Source: Chamaecyparis obtusa
Taxonomy: Eukaryota; Streptophyta; Pinopsida; Cupressales; Cupressaceae
DNA length: 64,000 nucleotides
Direction: 5' to 3'
Assembly (NCBI GenBank): GCA_027943335.1
Contig: BSBK01001157.1
Coordinates: 434,001-498,000, forward strand
Below the pieces are notes generated by a model. The model ran no database searches. It had not been told where the DNA came from and saw only the letters and a program-made list of their open reading frames with translations. Every line of letters begins with the position of its first letter. Positions within the stretch are counted from its first letter, which is position 1. Below are positions 46,380 to 57,636 of this stretch, in pieces. A program made the translations under genes and the position numbers.

Positions 46380-47674
46380 CAGAAATGGTGTGTGTCTTGG
46401 TTGGTCCCCAGTCCCCATGGTACCATGACATCCATGCATATCTAAAGAATGGTATCATATCTCCCCATCTCACCAATAACCAACGCCAAAACCTTATTTG
46501 CAGAGCTTCCCGCTACACTCTTGTAGCCAACACCCTTTATCGTTGGGGATATCACAACATCCTTTCTAGGCGTTTAGATTCAAACGAGGCCGTCCTGGCT
46601 TTACAAGAGGTCCACGCTGGAATTTGCGATGCCCACGCGAGTGGCATGGTTCTAGCTAAGCAGTTGTTTCGAGTTGGGTATTATTGGCCAACCATGAAAC
46701 ATGATGCTTGTGAGTTTGTTAGAAAATTTTTACCATGTCAACAGCATGCAAATTTGATTCATGCACCAGCACAAGATTTGCAACCCATAGCACCACCTTG
46801 GCCATTTTCATGTTGGGGCTTTGACCTTGTCGGCTTAATCACTCCCCTTTCCTCGGATGGACACAAGTACATAATAACTGCCACAGAGTACTTCACCAAA
46901 TGGGTTGAAGCGATTCCGCTCACCCTAACTACTGGTATCCAAATATCCAAGTTCATCCTTTACCATATCATTTGTTGCTTTGGCATACCATCTACCATCT
47001 TCACAAACCATGGCACACCTTTTGAAAACCAGCATGTGGATGATCTGTGTGCTAGACTCCACATCCATCATCGTTTCTCTAGTCCATATTTCCCTCAAGG
47101 AAATGGCCAGGCTGAGGCAACCAATAAAACTATCTTGAAAATCCTCAAGAAGGTTGTCAATGATTCTGGTCATGACTGGCACCTCCAAATCAATCCCGCC
47201 CTTTGGGCCTATCATACTTCTTATCGCACTCCCACAGGCACCACGCCATATTCCCTTGTATATGGTGCCGAAGCCATTCTATCGATCGAGGTTGAGCTCC
47301 CATCATTGCGAGTCTCCATGAAGAACTACACCACGGATGAAGACTATCGTGTGGCCCGTCTCACACAGCTAGACCTGTTAGATGAAAAGAGACAACAAGC
47401 CTATGATCACCTGGTTGCATACCAGAATCGAATCAAAAGGAGTTATAATAAGAAGGTCCATCCCAGACAATTTCAGGTTGGGGACATGGTCCTCAAAGAA
47501 AATCAGAAAGTCCAAGCAAACAGAGAAAAGAAAGGCAAGTTTGAGCCTACTTGGTTGGGCCCCTATGTTGTCACAGCATGCTTCGGCTCTGGAGCTTATC
47601 AGTTATCTACATCAGAAGGTGAGCCTTTGAATGATCCCATCAACATCATACATCTGAAGAGGTTCTATGCCTGA
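46380..47674 (+). CDS. Gypsy-A integrase, with lost zinc and catalytic residues
   Basis: C-terminal part of the frame ending at 47674. The zinc finger shows EVHAGICDAH (His about 360 and 367) and RKFLPCQQH, where the first Cys of C-x2-C is Phe (codon 46727-46729). The core has Asp 430 in GFDLVG and Glu 527 in GNGQAEATN. The second catalytic position, expected Asp in 'T-D-N-G / I-D-H-G', is Asn (FTNHGTPF, codon AAC at 47006-47008). Spacing is D-60-N-35-E, confirming alignment. The Gypsy-B copy keeps Asp there. After the core comes a C-terminal domain with KENQKVQANREKKGKFEPTWLGPYVV, a gypsy-type tail. Integrase inserts cDNA; this copy should be inactive. Confidence 0.85.
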
Positions 47675-49166
47675 ACCAGACCTACATATTCAGAAAATCC
47701 ATAAAAATTGAAAAAATAAAAAATAAAAGAAAAAAAAGAAAAATAAAAGAAAAAAAAATAAATCGTCCAATGGTGAAAACTTGGCAATTCAAGCGCCTTG
47801 GACAAGTATGTTGGTGAAAACTTAGCAAACAGGCGCCATACATAGTGGACCGAGTCATTATCTATCAAACTCTCATCCCCCCATCCCAGCATCTCAATCC
47901 TTTTTCTTCCATCCCCATCCCCATCCACCATCCCCCAGCATTCCTCTTTTTCATAAATCCTCCAGCATATCCGCAATCCCACCTGCACATATCTTGTACC
48001 ATATCTTGCACATCTCTTGTACCATATCTTGTACCATATCCTGTATATCCTATATAGCGAGATCTTCCTATCCCCAATCCTGAGCTTTTGTCCCTATCCG
48101 TTGTAAATATCTTCCTATCTGTTGTACATATCCTCGTGTCTTGTTGTACATCGTCCTCTTCAGTCCTGCAGCAACATTTGATCAAAAATCTTGTCCTACC
48201 TAGCCTTGTACTTCAGCAACATCCCTTGTCGACTATTCTTGATCCCAGTGATTATTCTTTGACTTCATCATTTGCCAATCAGCAACACCACATTCTCCCC
48301 ATCAACATCGGGTCCGCACAGATATATACTTCTGTTTTGTCTGACCTAAGCCTAATCACGGGTCCCCTCAGTTGTATCCTTCCTGTCTGACCTAATCTTC
48401 CACCAATCACACCCGGTCTGTGTCGATGCATCCTTCCACATGTTCAGACCAATCTTCCCACCATCAATCAATCTGTCACATCAAATCTCTCTCCTTGGCA
48501 AAGGATGTCTTTTTGGAGTTATCATTTTGGTCTTGGATTTTGTCCTTTGGATCTTGTTAATCTTTTACAGCTTCTTGTTGTTCTCTACTCAAAGTCGCCA
48601 CGATCCTTTATATCATGGTGCGCTGCGAATGAGGATAATCTGGGGCAGGGTCTTTTGATCTTTTGCTTCTGTCTGTGAGTCAGTTGTGTGTTTGTGGTTT
48701 CTTCAGCATCGTTTCCACCATGCCTCCTTTGGATTTCATGCGTGATGCTGGGGCAACCCTATGTGTCTTTTTAGCGTCAGTCCTCTGCAACGCTGGTGAC
48801 AAGGCCTCGTGATCCCAGTATCCTTGGCAGGTCTCTAGCATTGCTATATTAAACTAGGTTGTACTCTCCACATTTGCACTTGGAGCTTCCCCAAATCCCC
48901 TGCATCTTGCATCTCTCATGTAGCTGCATCCTACATTTTGCATTTCATCTCATCTTGCATTCACCCATCTTTGCTCTTGGAAGCTTGGTTATTTATCTCC
49001 CCTTCTTCCTAGGCCCTTCCTTCTTTGTTTCCTTTCGAGAAAATTCTACAACGTTTACTCCTTGCGTTATTTTCTCGAGGGGGCACAACCCCTCATTCCT
49101 TTAAATTCTAGCCTCGGGCATCTTATTTTCTTGTCTTTGATGCCATGCCACTTGCGGCATCGCATC
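47675..49166 (+). other. Gypsy-A post-integrase 3' segment
   Basis: 1.5 kb between the integrase stop and the polypurine tract, with no recognised gene. It opens with an A-rich stretch (47700-47763). Two GTGAAAACTT..GCAA..GCGCC phrases follow (47773 and 47814), the first matching 22 bases at 44294. At 47993-48055 the phrase CTTGTACCATAT is repeated about three times. Parts of 47840-48720 are conserved with Gypsy-B. Open frames here (47845-48057, 48088-48390, 48440-48658) have low-complexity products and are not supported as genes. Confidence 0.5.
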
Positions 49167-49180
49167 AAAGAGGGGCAAAA
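49167..49180 (+). promoter_or_regulatory. Gypsy-A polypurine tract
   Basis: AAAGAGGGGCAAAA directly before the 3' LTR start TGTAGACACC. The same motif precedes the Gypsy-B LTR. Confidence 0.85.
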
Positions 49181-50669
49181 TGTAGACACCTAAAAATCTT
49201 TTAGAAAATAAAGTATTTTTATTTTCTGAAAAATTTCTGATGACATCATCATTTATTAATTAATTAATTATTTAATTTATTTATTTATTTTTATGTCATT
49301 AAATCCTTTTATCTTAATTAAAAATATTTAATTAAGAAATCCCTCCCAAAAATGTTTAAATCTTATTTAGACATTATCTCCTTATTTATTAATTATTTAA
49401 TTAATAAATTGACCAAAAATCCCAAAATAAATAATTTATTTATTTTTTGCCCAAAACTTGGCCAATTTCTTTAAGACCACTAACCTCTTCCAGAATCTTC
49501 TAATCCTTCTTTAATTTTAATTAAAGGCTAATCCCATCATTTCCTAACCCTAATCCCAACTCAAAATATTTAATTAAGATTAAATATTTAATCCTCATAT
49601 TTGTTAAATTCATTTTTAATAAATATTCTCAAACCTAAAACCATGGAAATAAATAAATCTTTATTTATTTCCTAAAATCCATGTTTATGCTAAGGAAATT
49701 CTAGACTCTTCTAGAAAGACCTAACCCTAATCCTAATCCTAATCCCTCCCCTAATCCTGTCACATTCCCTAACCAAGGTTAGCCAACTCCTAAGCTTAAA
49801 CCAAAGTCAACAAACTTCTAGAGACTTATCTTACATGCATTAAGTGTATTCAAGGCCTCCTTATCCCTCTTACATGCATTTAAGAAGCCCCTCACCCCTT
49901 TCTTACACCCTTTGACCTTAGGCACATTTCCCAAATTGTGCACATTCCTCCCATCTTTCAACCCAATGCCCTTGTGACACTTGTCACAAGGAGGTGGCCC
50001 TGAACTAGCACAATCCATGTGCTCCCCTTTGAATGAATCTTGGCCTCTCTTAAGGATTTTGATCTTGGCCATTCATTCCTCCTTTCCAAATCCTATAAAT
50101 GCTCCTCCTTTCAAGAGCAAATTCATTAGCTTAGCTTTTATTCTCATGCATTGTTATCATGCCCATTTAGCTCTAGACTTAGCAGAATCATCTTAATTTA
50201 ACTTACTTTCAAGCATTTTAGCTCATCCTAATTTAGTAATAATGGATTAACTTAGTTTATTTCATTGTTTTGCATAAGCATAGCATCATCACATCTCTAT
50301 TTGGCTTAAAATCAATCTTAGCATAAATCTCATGTAGCTTAATATTCATATCAGCATCATTTTGATCCTTGAGGCCTTAGAGGCAAATCAGGTGTTATAT
50401 ACCTGTTTTGTGCCATTTTGGGGTTTTCATGGATTTCAATCCGTCCTAAATGCATAAGGAATATGCTCCAAGTGATTAGAGAGCACACCCACATCCCCTT
50501 AAGCAAGAGCAAATCAAACAGTGCTTAGGTGCACCTGTTTAGGCTTCAATCTGAGGTGGCTAGCGTAGAGTTTTATTTGTTTTGCATTGATTTCATGCTT
50601 AGACTAACATCTAATCTTTGTTTGGCTTGAAGTCTTTCAAAGCAGGTACCCTCAAAAGCCTAGTCTACA
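49181..50669 (+). mobile_element. Gypsy-A 3' LTR
   Basis: 1,489 bp, starting TGTAGACACC and ending AGCCTAGTCTACA, followed by the duplicate AATAT. About 30 substitutions and one single-base indel distinguish it from the 5' LTR by eye. The TATA box recurs at 50094-50100. Confidence 0.9.
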
Positions 50670-51190
50670 AATATACTTTGAATCCTTTGAATGCAGCATA
50701 AGCTAGAAGTATTCTAACTCCTTCCAATCTAGCAACAGGGACAAGAGTCTCACCATAATCAAGACCTTCCTCTTGAGCTTATCCGCTACAAACTAATCTT
50801 GCTTTAATTTTTATTACCTCTCCTTTCTCATTTAGCTTGTTTCTAAAAATCCACATAGTACCAATCACATTTTTCTCAATAGGTCTGGGTGCCAAGGTCC
50901 ATGTTTTTTTTTTCTCAATCTGATCAATTTCTTCTTTCATTGCTTTCATCCAATCATCATATTTTAGTGCATCTTTAACTATTTTGGGCTCAACTTCTAA
51001 TAACAAACAGGTTGTATCTTTAACCTTACTTCTTGCCATAATACTAGCATCCTTATCTCCAATAATCTTTGATTCAAAGTGATTACGTCTAAGTCTTACA
51101 TACCTTGGGGTTACTGGTTCAACATTGTTATTTCTTTTATCTTCACTTTCACTATCATAATCATTATCATTCACTGGTTGATCATTATTT
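50670..51190 (-). pseudogene. Copia-C reverse transcriptase, N-terminal fragment
   Basis: On the - strand from 51174: KYDDWMKAMKEEIDQIEKKKTW, then IGTMWIFRNKLNEKGEVIKIKARLV. This is the typical start of copia reverse transcriptase ('W-x-x-A-M-x-E-E', 'K-x-K-A-R-L-V'). The segment to 50670 continues toward motif A, ending at the Gypsy-A LTR; the partner piece QMDVKFSFLNG is at 35087. Together they show one gene cut in two by Gypsy-A. Confidence 0.85.
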
Positions 51191-52012
51191 TCTCATGCAT
51201 TCATTTGTGGTACAGTTTCAAGTTCCTCTAGTTCATTGTATATGATCTTACTGTAATCTTCAAGTTTCTTTTTGTTGTCTTCTTCATTCTTCTCTGCAAA
51301 TTCATCATCTTTTATATTTGCACTTTCAATAATTTTGTTAGTCCTTATATTCAAACACTTATATGCCTTACTTCTTGTGGAGTAACCAAGAAATATACCC
51401 TCATCTCCTTTGGTGTAAAACTTTCTATTCATAGCATCCTTCTTAATGTAACATTTGCTTCCAAATATTTTAAAGTAACTAACATTGGGAGTATGTCCAT
51501 ACCATAATTCATAAGGTGTCTTATTAGTACCTTTATTGAGTTGTACTTTGTTCAAAGTATAGACTATTGTACTTACCGCTTTGCTCTAGAATTGTTGTGC
51601 CACTCCTTGTTTTAGTAATGTTCTTGCACATTCTAAGATAGATTTGTTCCTCCTTTCTACAATTCCATTTTATTGAGGTGTCCTTGGTGCTTTAAGTTGT
51701 CTCTTGATTCCATTTTCATCACAATATGTGTTAAAATCATGTGAAGTGAATTCACCTCCTCTATTGGATCTAAGACATTTAAGAGTCCTACCTATTTCTT
51801 TTTCAGCTCTGGCTTTGTATATCTTGAACATATAAAGAGCATCATATTTAACTTTCATAAACATTACTGACATTATTCTCGAATAGTCATCATCAAATAG
51901 TATGAAATAATTATCACCATAATAACTTTATGGTCCAATAGGTCCACACAAATCAATATGTACCAAATCAAAAATATTTTCTGATGAATAGGTTTTTCTA
52001 GTAAAGCTTGAT
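51191..52012 (-). pseudogene. Copia-C integrase and hinge
   Basis: On the - strand: LVHIDLCGPIGP near 52000 (first catalytic Asp), YYGDNYFILFDDDYSR, then RTLKCLRSNRGGEFTSHDFNTYC (51790-51720), and NKTPYELWYGHTPNVSYFKIFGSKCYI (51520-51440), then an acidic hinge. These are copia integrase motifs in order. In the second motif, normally 'L-R-S-D-R-G-G-E-F', the catalytic Asp is Asn (AAT). The third-motif Glu lies in a frameshifted gap (51560-51670). Upstream of 52012 no gag or protease is found, so the element is truncated there. Confidence 0.8.
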
Positions 52013-53428
52013 CTTGTCATCTTGTCATTTTTGGGCAAAAATGCCCAAAAACATGCCCTAAATGGGTTGTTTTTGTGAGTAAAACATCTTTTAAAATGCA
52101 ATCTTGATGATCCAAGAATGATCCTTGGGAAATTTAGTGCAAATCGACCCTATACGAAGCAAAAATGGTTCAGTTTTAACCATTTTCCAAGTGATTTTTT
52201 GCCTCAAAATTCAGTTTTTCTCAAACCCCCCCCCCCAAATAAGTGGGGTTTTTGAAGTAAAAAAACATGTTTTCCTCTCAGAAATCACCACTTCTAAAAA
52301 GCACAGCCAAAGGAAAGTTAAAACACATTTTTAAGATGCAAATGCATGTTTAAAAAGATATGTAAATGCCTTCAAATTCGATGTCCATGGCTGCTTGGTT
52401 AAATACACACTTTAAACATGTAAAAAAATGTTAAAAGAAATATGTAAATGGCTTAAAAAATGACACCCTAGTGTGTTGGGTTTAAAAAATGCACTTTAGG
52501 AGTTGAAAACATATAAAAAAAACATGTATTTGGTTTAAAAAATGATACTTTGGTGTGTTTTCACGTATTTCTATTAAAAACACACTTTTCAAGTGTAAAT
52601 ACACATTGAAAAAATATGTTTTTAACTTAGAAAAAGCCACTTCATGACTTATCTTTAAATACTCAGTTTAGACATGTCTCTGCATATAGAAACAACAATT
52701 TGCATTTCAAAAAGGATTAAATATGCTCTTTTGGAGGACAACTGCATGTTTTGATAGAACATGCTTTTGGCTTAGAAAAAGCCATTATGTTTTTCATTTA
52801 AACAAACATATAAACATATGCAATTGCATATAAAAAGTGTGTATTTAATGGTTATATGACATAAACTCAAAAAGTGGGTTTTGAAAAGTGATTTACACAT
52901 AAATAATATGCACATAATAACCAAAACCCCACCCTTGTAAACTTAGGTGATTAAATTTTAATTAAATTTAATATATAACTATAGTTTTAATAAAGTAACA
53001 TGAAATTAGATAATAAAAAAGAGCTATTTTTCATAAAAACATTAAAAACTACAGTTCAACTCGAAATGAGTTGAAATTTTAAAATAGACATCAAAATTCA
53101 TTTTATATATTAAATATATTTTTAATTCGTGTAGTTGACCATAAAAGTCCCACTTTTGAAGAATTTTTCATAGAACATGTAGTCAACCTGAAAACCCCAC
53201 CTTTTGCATCATAACTTGAGTTATATAACTCTGTTTGGCGTCTAAGATAGTTTGAAACGAGTAGAATTCAAAGGGCTATTGACTTAAGGGAAAAAAAGAT
53301 TAAAAACTACTTACAAGAAAGGGAAAAATGAAGAATAAACATGAAGATTGCCAAAAATCAAGTGCTTGTAGTCAAAGAAGAAAAACTCATCCTGACAAGC
53401 GATAAGGTGATTAACTTGACGTGAACCC
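52013..53428. other. AT-rich stretch without recognised genes
   Basis: No gene was recognised. Repeated words such as AACATGTAAA and GGCTTAAAAAATG give a degenerate repeat feel at 52330-52900. A perfect 10-bp stem with a 4-base loop (TTTTTGGGCA and TGCCCAAAAA) lies at 52028-52051, close to where Copia-C breaks off. An 11-base C run lies near 52227. Confidence 0.45.
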
Positions 53429-53429
53429 T

Positions 53430-55020
53430 CAAAACGATGCATGAAATATGCAAAATAAAGAATATTTCAAGGATGACGAATTGTCTTCATAACATATTAT
53501 CCAAAATTTTAAAAATGTAGAGGATACACCTACAAATTCATAAGAAAATTGCGTAGGGTTGCCACAATTTTGCAATGTCAAAATTGAGGACAATACTCCC
53601 TCAATATTGGTTTGTTTCTCCTCCCCCTCAACTATGCCCATATTCTCTTTAGATTTCTACTCATCATGGATTACTAATGGCTTAGCAGGAATTGTTCTAT
53701 CTTCCTTTTCTACTATCTCTCCATCATCCACTCCCATGATTCTAGGTTCCTCCCTACTCTAATTAGATTTAGAGGGGACACTAACATTTTTACTATTCTC
53801 TTTTCTAGGGTCCTCCATCAAACTCTTGAGGCAAATATTGTTAGTCTTAGATTATCTCCTAGTTTTTGCACTTTTGTCGATGCTTATTGGTCTACAAGCG
53901 ACATTACCTATTTTTAGATGAATATCATTGCTTACGAATCTTGATTTGTTGAGATTATTTACAAGTGATTCATTTTCTCTCTTTTTGCTAATAATATCAG
54001 ATACATTAATGCCACCATGGTAAAATGAGGGCTCAATGTTCAAGAACCCCCCAGGCATCACAATTTTGAATTGATCTAGGGTTTCAATTTTACGGTCCAT
54101 GTGAAGAAGTACTCTTACTTCATTTGAGATTTCATCAAGTGAAATCCCTTCGCCCTCTAGGAAGGTAACCCAATTTGAGCTAATTTCATCTATAATAGAT
54201 GAAATGCAATATTCAACTAGGAGCCAATCTAGATTTTGCCATCTATAAAGAGCCTTTGGTTTGTATATGAAAGGGTTAAAATGTGAAGACTAGTTGATAA
54301 AGTGAAAATAATATCCCTTAAATAATATAATGCTACCATACATAATATCTTTCTTGATTTCTTTATGTTTACATAAAATAAATAAAACATTGTTACCCAG
54401 GAAAGAGATACTTACCTGAACAAGAAATTTATTTTCCCACTATTTCTTCATATCTGAGAAATTAATATTTTCTCCACTCCATGTTTCCAAGATTCCTAGA
54501 TTAGTGTATTTGTCCCATACTGGCTAGATAAAATTATTTTCAATCATATGATGCTTTCTTGACCCAATCTGAATAGTGTTTTCATATCTAGGGTTTGGTT
54601 GGGATACTACAAAGTTTGGCATTCTTTGTCGACCTGCTGGAACAAGATTTCTCCCATAGAAATAACTACCTTGTGCCTCCTTTTAAGCCTATCATTCTAC
54701 AAGCCCCTATTTCCCAAGACAACCCTAAATGAAGCATCATTGTTCTAGATGGTAATCTAAGACCTATCTTGTGCTTTTATCTGTCACATGACCTTCTTGG
54801 AGTGAATAATTTGCCATCCTTAATCATCTGTCAGGATCTTAGGCTCGTAATTTGTGCTCGAAATTACTTTTATTTTACCAAGTATAGTTTTGTTTTCTTC
54901 TTGAACAAACGGTGGGAGGTTTTCCACATTCTATTCTAATGGGGAGAAGGAATTACTAGTCCTAGCTACACGTCTCTCTAGATTTTGCATTATTGGAGCC
55001 CTAGATCCCTGTCAAGGGTT
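53430..55020 (-). pseudogene. LINE ORF1-like protein (DUF4283-type), inverted
   Basis: Broken - strand frames between about 54660 and 53430 resemble the DUF4283 region of plant L1-type LINE ORF1 proteins. There is a hydrophobic block around ILFKGYYFHFIN, followed by HFNPFIYKPKALYRWQNLDWLLVEY (the family reads roughly 'W-x-P-x-F-N-P ... W-V-R-L ... L-P-x-E-Y'). Further pieces are NWVTFLEGEGISLDEISNEV and the open frame 54100-53852, MDRKIETLDQFKIVMPG. No zinc knuckle was seen. ORF1 packages the LINE RNA. It points away from the ORF2 remnant that begins at 55030 on the + strand. Confidence 0.45.
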
Positions 55021-55029
55021 TGTAGAATG

Positions 55030-56975
55030 TATTCCCATGTTTCACATTTTTTTTATTAGGTAGAAATGATGTTGGATCTTTAGATTGCTAACTTTATTGG
55101 AAAATTCTTAGGGGTACCATTATTTCTAGGGATCAACAAAAAATCATATTTGGATCCCTAGGTGGAAAATTGTAAGAAGAAACTCGAGTGTTGGAAAGGG
55201 AAATGACTATCATTAGAAAAGAGGTTGATGATGGTTAAGGCAATTTTATTAGCCATTTTGAGTTACTCAATTTCTTGCATGAAACTCCCAAAAATAGTGA
55301 AAAAATTGCTAAACAAGGTAATTCAAAAATTCCTTTGGAGAGGTGCTAATGATTAGAAAATTTTCCCTTTGGTTACTTGGAAAAGGTGTTCTCTCTAAAG
55401 GAGGGGGGATTAGTATTCAAAATATTTTAATAATAAATTTGATAAAGGGGGACAAGATAGTTTGGAGGATATATACTCAAGGGGTTCACATAAGTGGGTC
55501 AAGATCCTTAGGAAAAAAAATATGTCAACGCAGATCAATCAAAGTGGATCTTCACTGTGAAAAATCCTTCCAGGGGTTTAGCCAATGGTACTTCACTTTA
55601 AATTACAAAGATATTATCACAAAACACATTACTTGGAATATCAAGATTGGGAAGAAATCAACATTTTGGTCTAATTATTGGGAATACATTATGAGCTCGT
55701 TACAACCACAAAATTGAATGAAATAGAAGTAGAAACAATGAGAGTTTGGGGGTCTAAGGTGGAGAATTATATAGAGAAAACATAAGTCAATGAGTTGCCA
55801 TAATTGAAATGGAAGCATCTGAACAATCAGAATGGCCCCAATAACCAAAAGGCAAAACTAAAAAGGGTTCTAAAGGAGAGGCTAGTTTGTCTTCCATTAT
55901 AAGAGAATTTCATAATATGGTGTGGATCAAAGACAAGAGAATATGAGGTAAAGTGGGATAGATAGTTAAGGATGAAGTAATAAAGGTAGAAAATTAACCA
56001 ATTCCATAACTTATTGCCTTCCCAAAGATGAAGTGTTTACTTGGCTAGCTCTACAAAATAAGATTCTCACAAGAGATGGGTTGAAGGTCTATGACATTAG
56101 GATCTTGAAAGATGTATTCTACAAAAACAAGAGGAGGAATTAGTTGATCACTTACTATTGAATTTTCAAAATGCACATTGATGTTGGAAATAATTTATGG
56201 ATAAGCTTGGATAAAAAACATCATTGTCACAAAGTCTCAAGTAGTGATTTTTGACTTAGCCCAAGATCAAGAAAAAATCACTCTTCTATGGTCTATGGTT
56301 CATTCTTCCCTCTTGTTTGGTGTAGGAAGTTTGGGAAGAGAGAAACTAGAGAGTTTTTCCAAATGCTAAGATGGATTGAAAGGTGTTATTAAAGAAGATT
56401 GATTTGCTAATGATATAATTGATTAATACTACCACAATGAAGATGAACCTGAAGAAGATGAATTTCTAGGATGATAAAATTACTGATTTTTTTGTGGGGC
56501 TTCATGTTCCCCCATTCATGAGACCAAAAAGGATAATCTTTTGATGAACCCTAGAAGTGGGGTGAAATGGAATAGTTCAAATTCAGGCTGGACCAAGATC
56601 AACTTTAATGATGCATCAAAAGGGAATCTAAGAATGAGTGGAATTGGTTGTGTTGCTCATAATCACTTGGGAGAAGTCTTAGGGATGAGATCAATCCCAT
56701 TGGGAGTGATGCCAACAAATGATAGATAATTTATAGTAACCTCGAGTGGAGTGAGATATAGTTTGGAATTGAAAGTGGAAAAATTGCATCTTGAAGGGGA
56801 CCCAAATTGTTGACTATCAATGCAATTAGATAGAGATCAACCCCTAATTGGAAACTCTAGAAATGGGTTGACACAAAATAAGAGTTGAATGTAAAATTAT
56901 CTAACTTCCAAATAACCCACATTTACAAGGAGGGCAATGATGTGGCCAATGAGCTGGCCAAGGTGGCATTTTAAA
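55030..56975 (+). pseudogene. LINE ORF2 3' part: RT C-terminus and RNase H
   Basis: From 55080 on, + strand frames read GKFLGVPLFLGINKK, KKLECWKGK, LSLEKRLMMVKAILLAI, and in the next kilobase FLWRGAN, VTWKRCSLSKGGGISIQN. This is the standard region after the catalytic palm of plant L1-type reverse transcriptases ('L-G-V-P-L ... W-x-x-x-x-L-S ... G-G-L-G-I'). At 56541-56729 comes an RNase H start, GWTKINFNDASKGNLRMSGIGCVAHNHLG (family 'W-x-K-x-N-x-D-G-A'; the catalytic Asp is displaced or lost). Near 56900-56975 lies its C-terminus, THIYKEGNDVANELAKVAF. Stops and frameshifts are abundant. No endonuclease domain is present, and a clear poly-A tail is not seen. Confidence 0.7.
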
Positions 56976-57636
56976 AACACATTAGTAGGAGTCAACAATG
57001 ATTTATGACATCAACAATTAGTGTTGGAAAAGGTGGACATATCCTTTATTCTTGGAAGGGCTCATGTGTTGTGTGACATAATATGATATTAAAGATTACC
57101 ACAATTATTCTATTGTTTGAAGATTCACGTTATGTGAACATTTGATTGGAGACCGTTACAGTGGTGTTTGCCTAATATAAGTTTGTGTGGTTGTGAGATA
57201 TCTCGGTGTGGGTTAATAGTTGTCACTACCAATTTTTGTATGAGCAAATACACTTGGAAGACATGTCATGTGACCTTACAATAGATGAAGTAAATTAAGA
57301 CAAGTATAGGGAAGATGTCTCAATTGATGGGGTTATGAAGTGATAACTATCGAGAAGAAAGATTAAGAATAAATGGAGTTTCCATTTATGAAACCTTAAC
57401 TTTGAGAATGTGCTTTTTGATTCTATTTTGTGTATGTTGGTGAGAGAAAAGCTAGCAATGATGGATACACCAGTAAAGTTACTTGGCCAAATAAGACATA
57501 TTTCTTGGGGGAGTGCTTTGACAAAAGGTTTAGGTGCATTTTTAATTCTAGTCATTATTTAGTTTTGCATGCCATTAGGATGGTCCCGGAGATGAAGTTT
57601 CCCTAGGCCAATCATCGGTTCAGAGTAAACTCAAAT
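56976..57636. other. No recognised gene
   Basis: Between the LINE remnant and the next open frame. The + strand has short coding-like stretches (for example KLLGQIRHISWGSALTKGLG near 57474-57535), which could be upstream parts of the 57637 frame in another phase. I could not identify them. Confidence 0.35.

Larger units (their letters stand above)
35088..50669 (+). mobile_element. Gypsy-A: near-complete Tat-lineage Ty3/gypsy retrotransposon, 15.6 kb
   Basis: LTRs of 1,488 and 1,489 bp start TGTAGACACC and end AGTCTACA, giving a perfect 7-bp terminal inverted repeat (TGTAGAC/GTCTACA). The flanks are GATAT (35083-35087) and AATAT (50670-50674), a 5-bp target duplication with one mismatch. Order: 5' LTR, primer site, 2.8-kb leader, gag-protease, reverse transcriptase, RNase H, archaeal-type RNase H, integrase, 1.5-kb 3' segment, polypurine tract, 3' LTR. 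The second RNase H before integrase and the large size place it in the Tat lineage (Ogre-like). It inserted into Copia-C reverse transcriptase. By eye the LTRs differ at about 30 positions (about 2%), so it is the youngest large insertion here, though stops and frameshifts show it is not autonomous. Confidence 0.9.
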
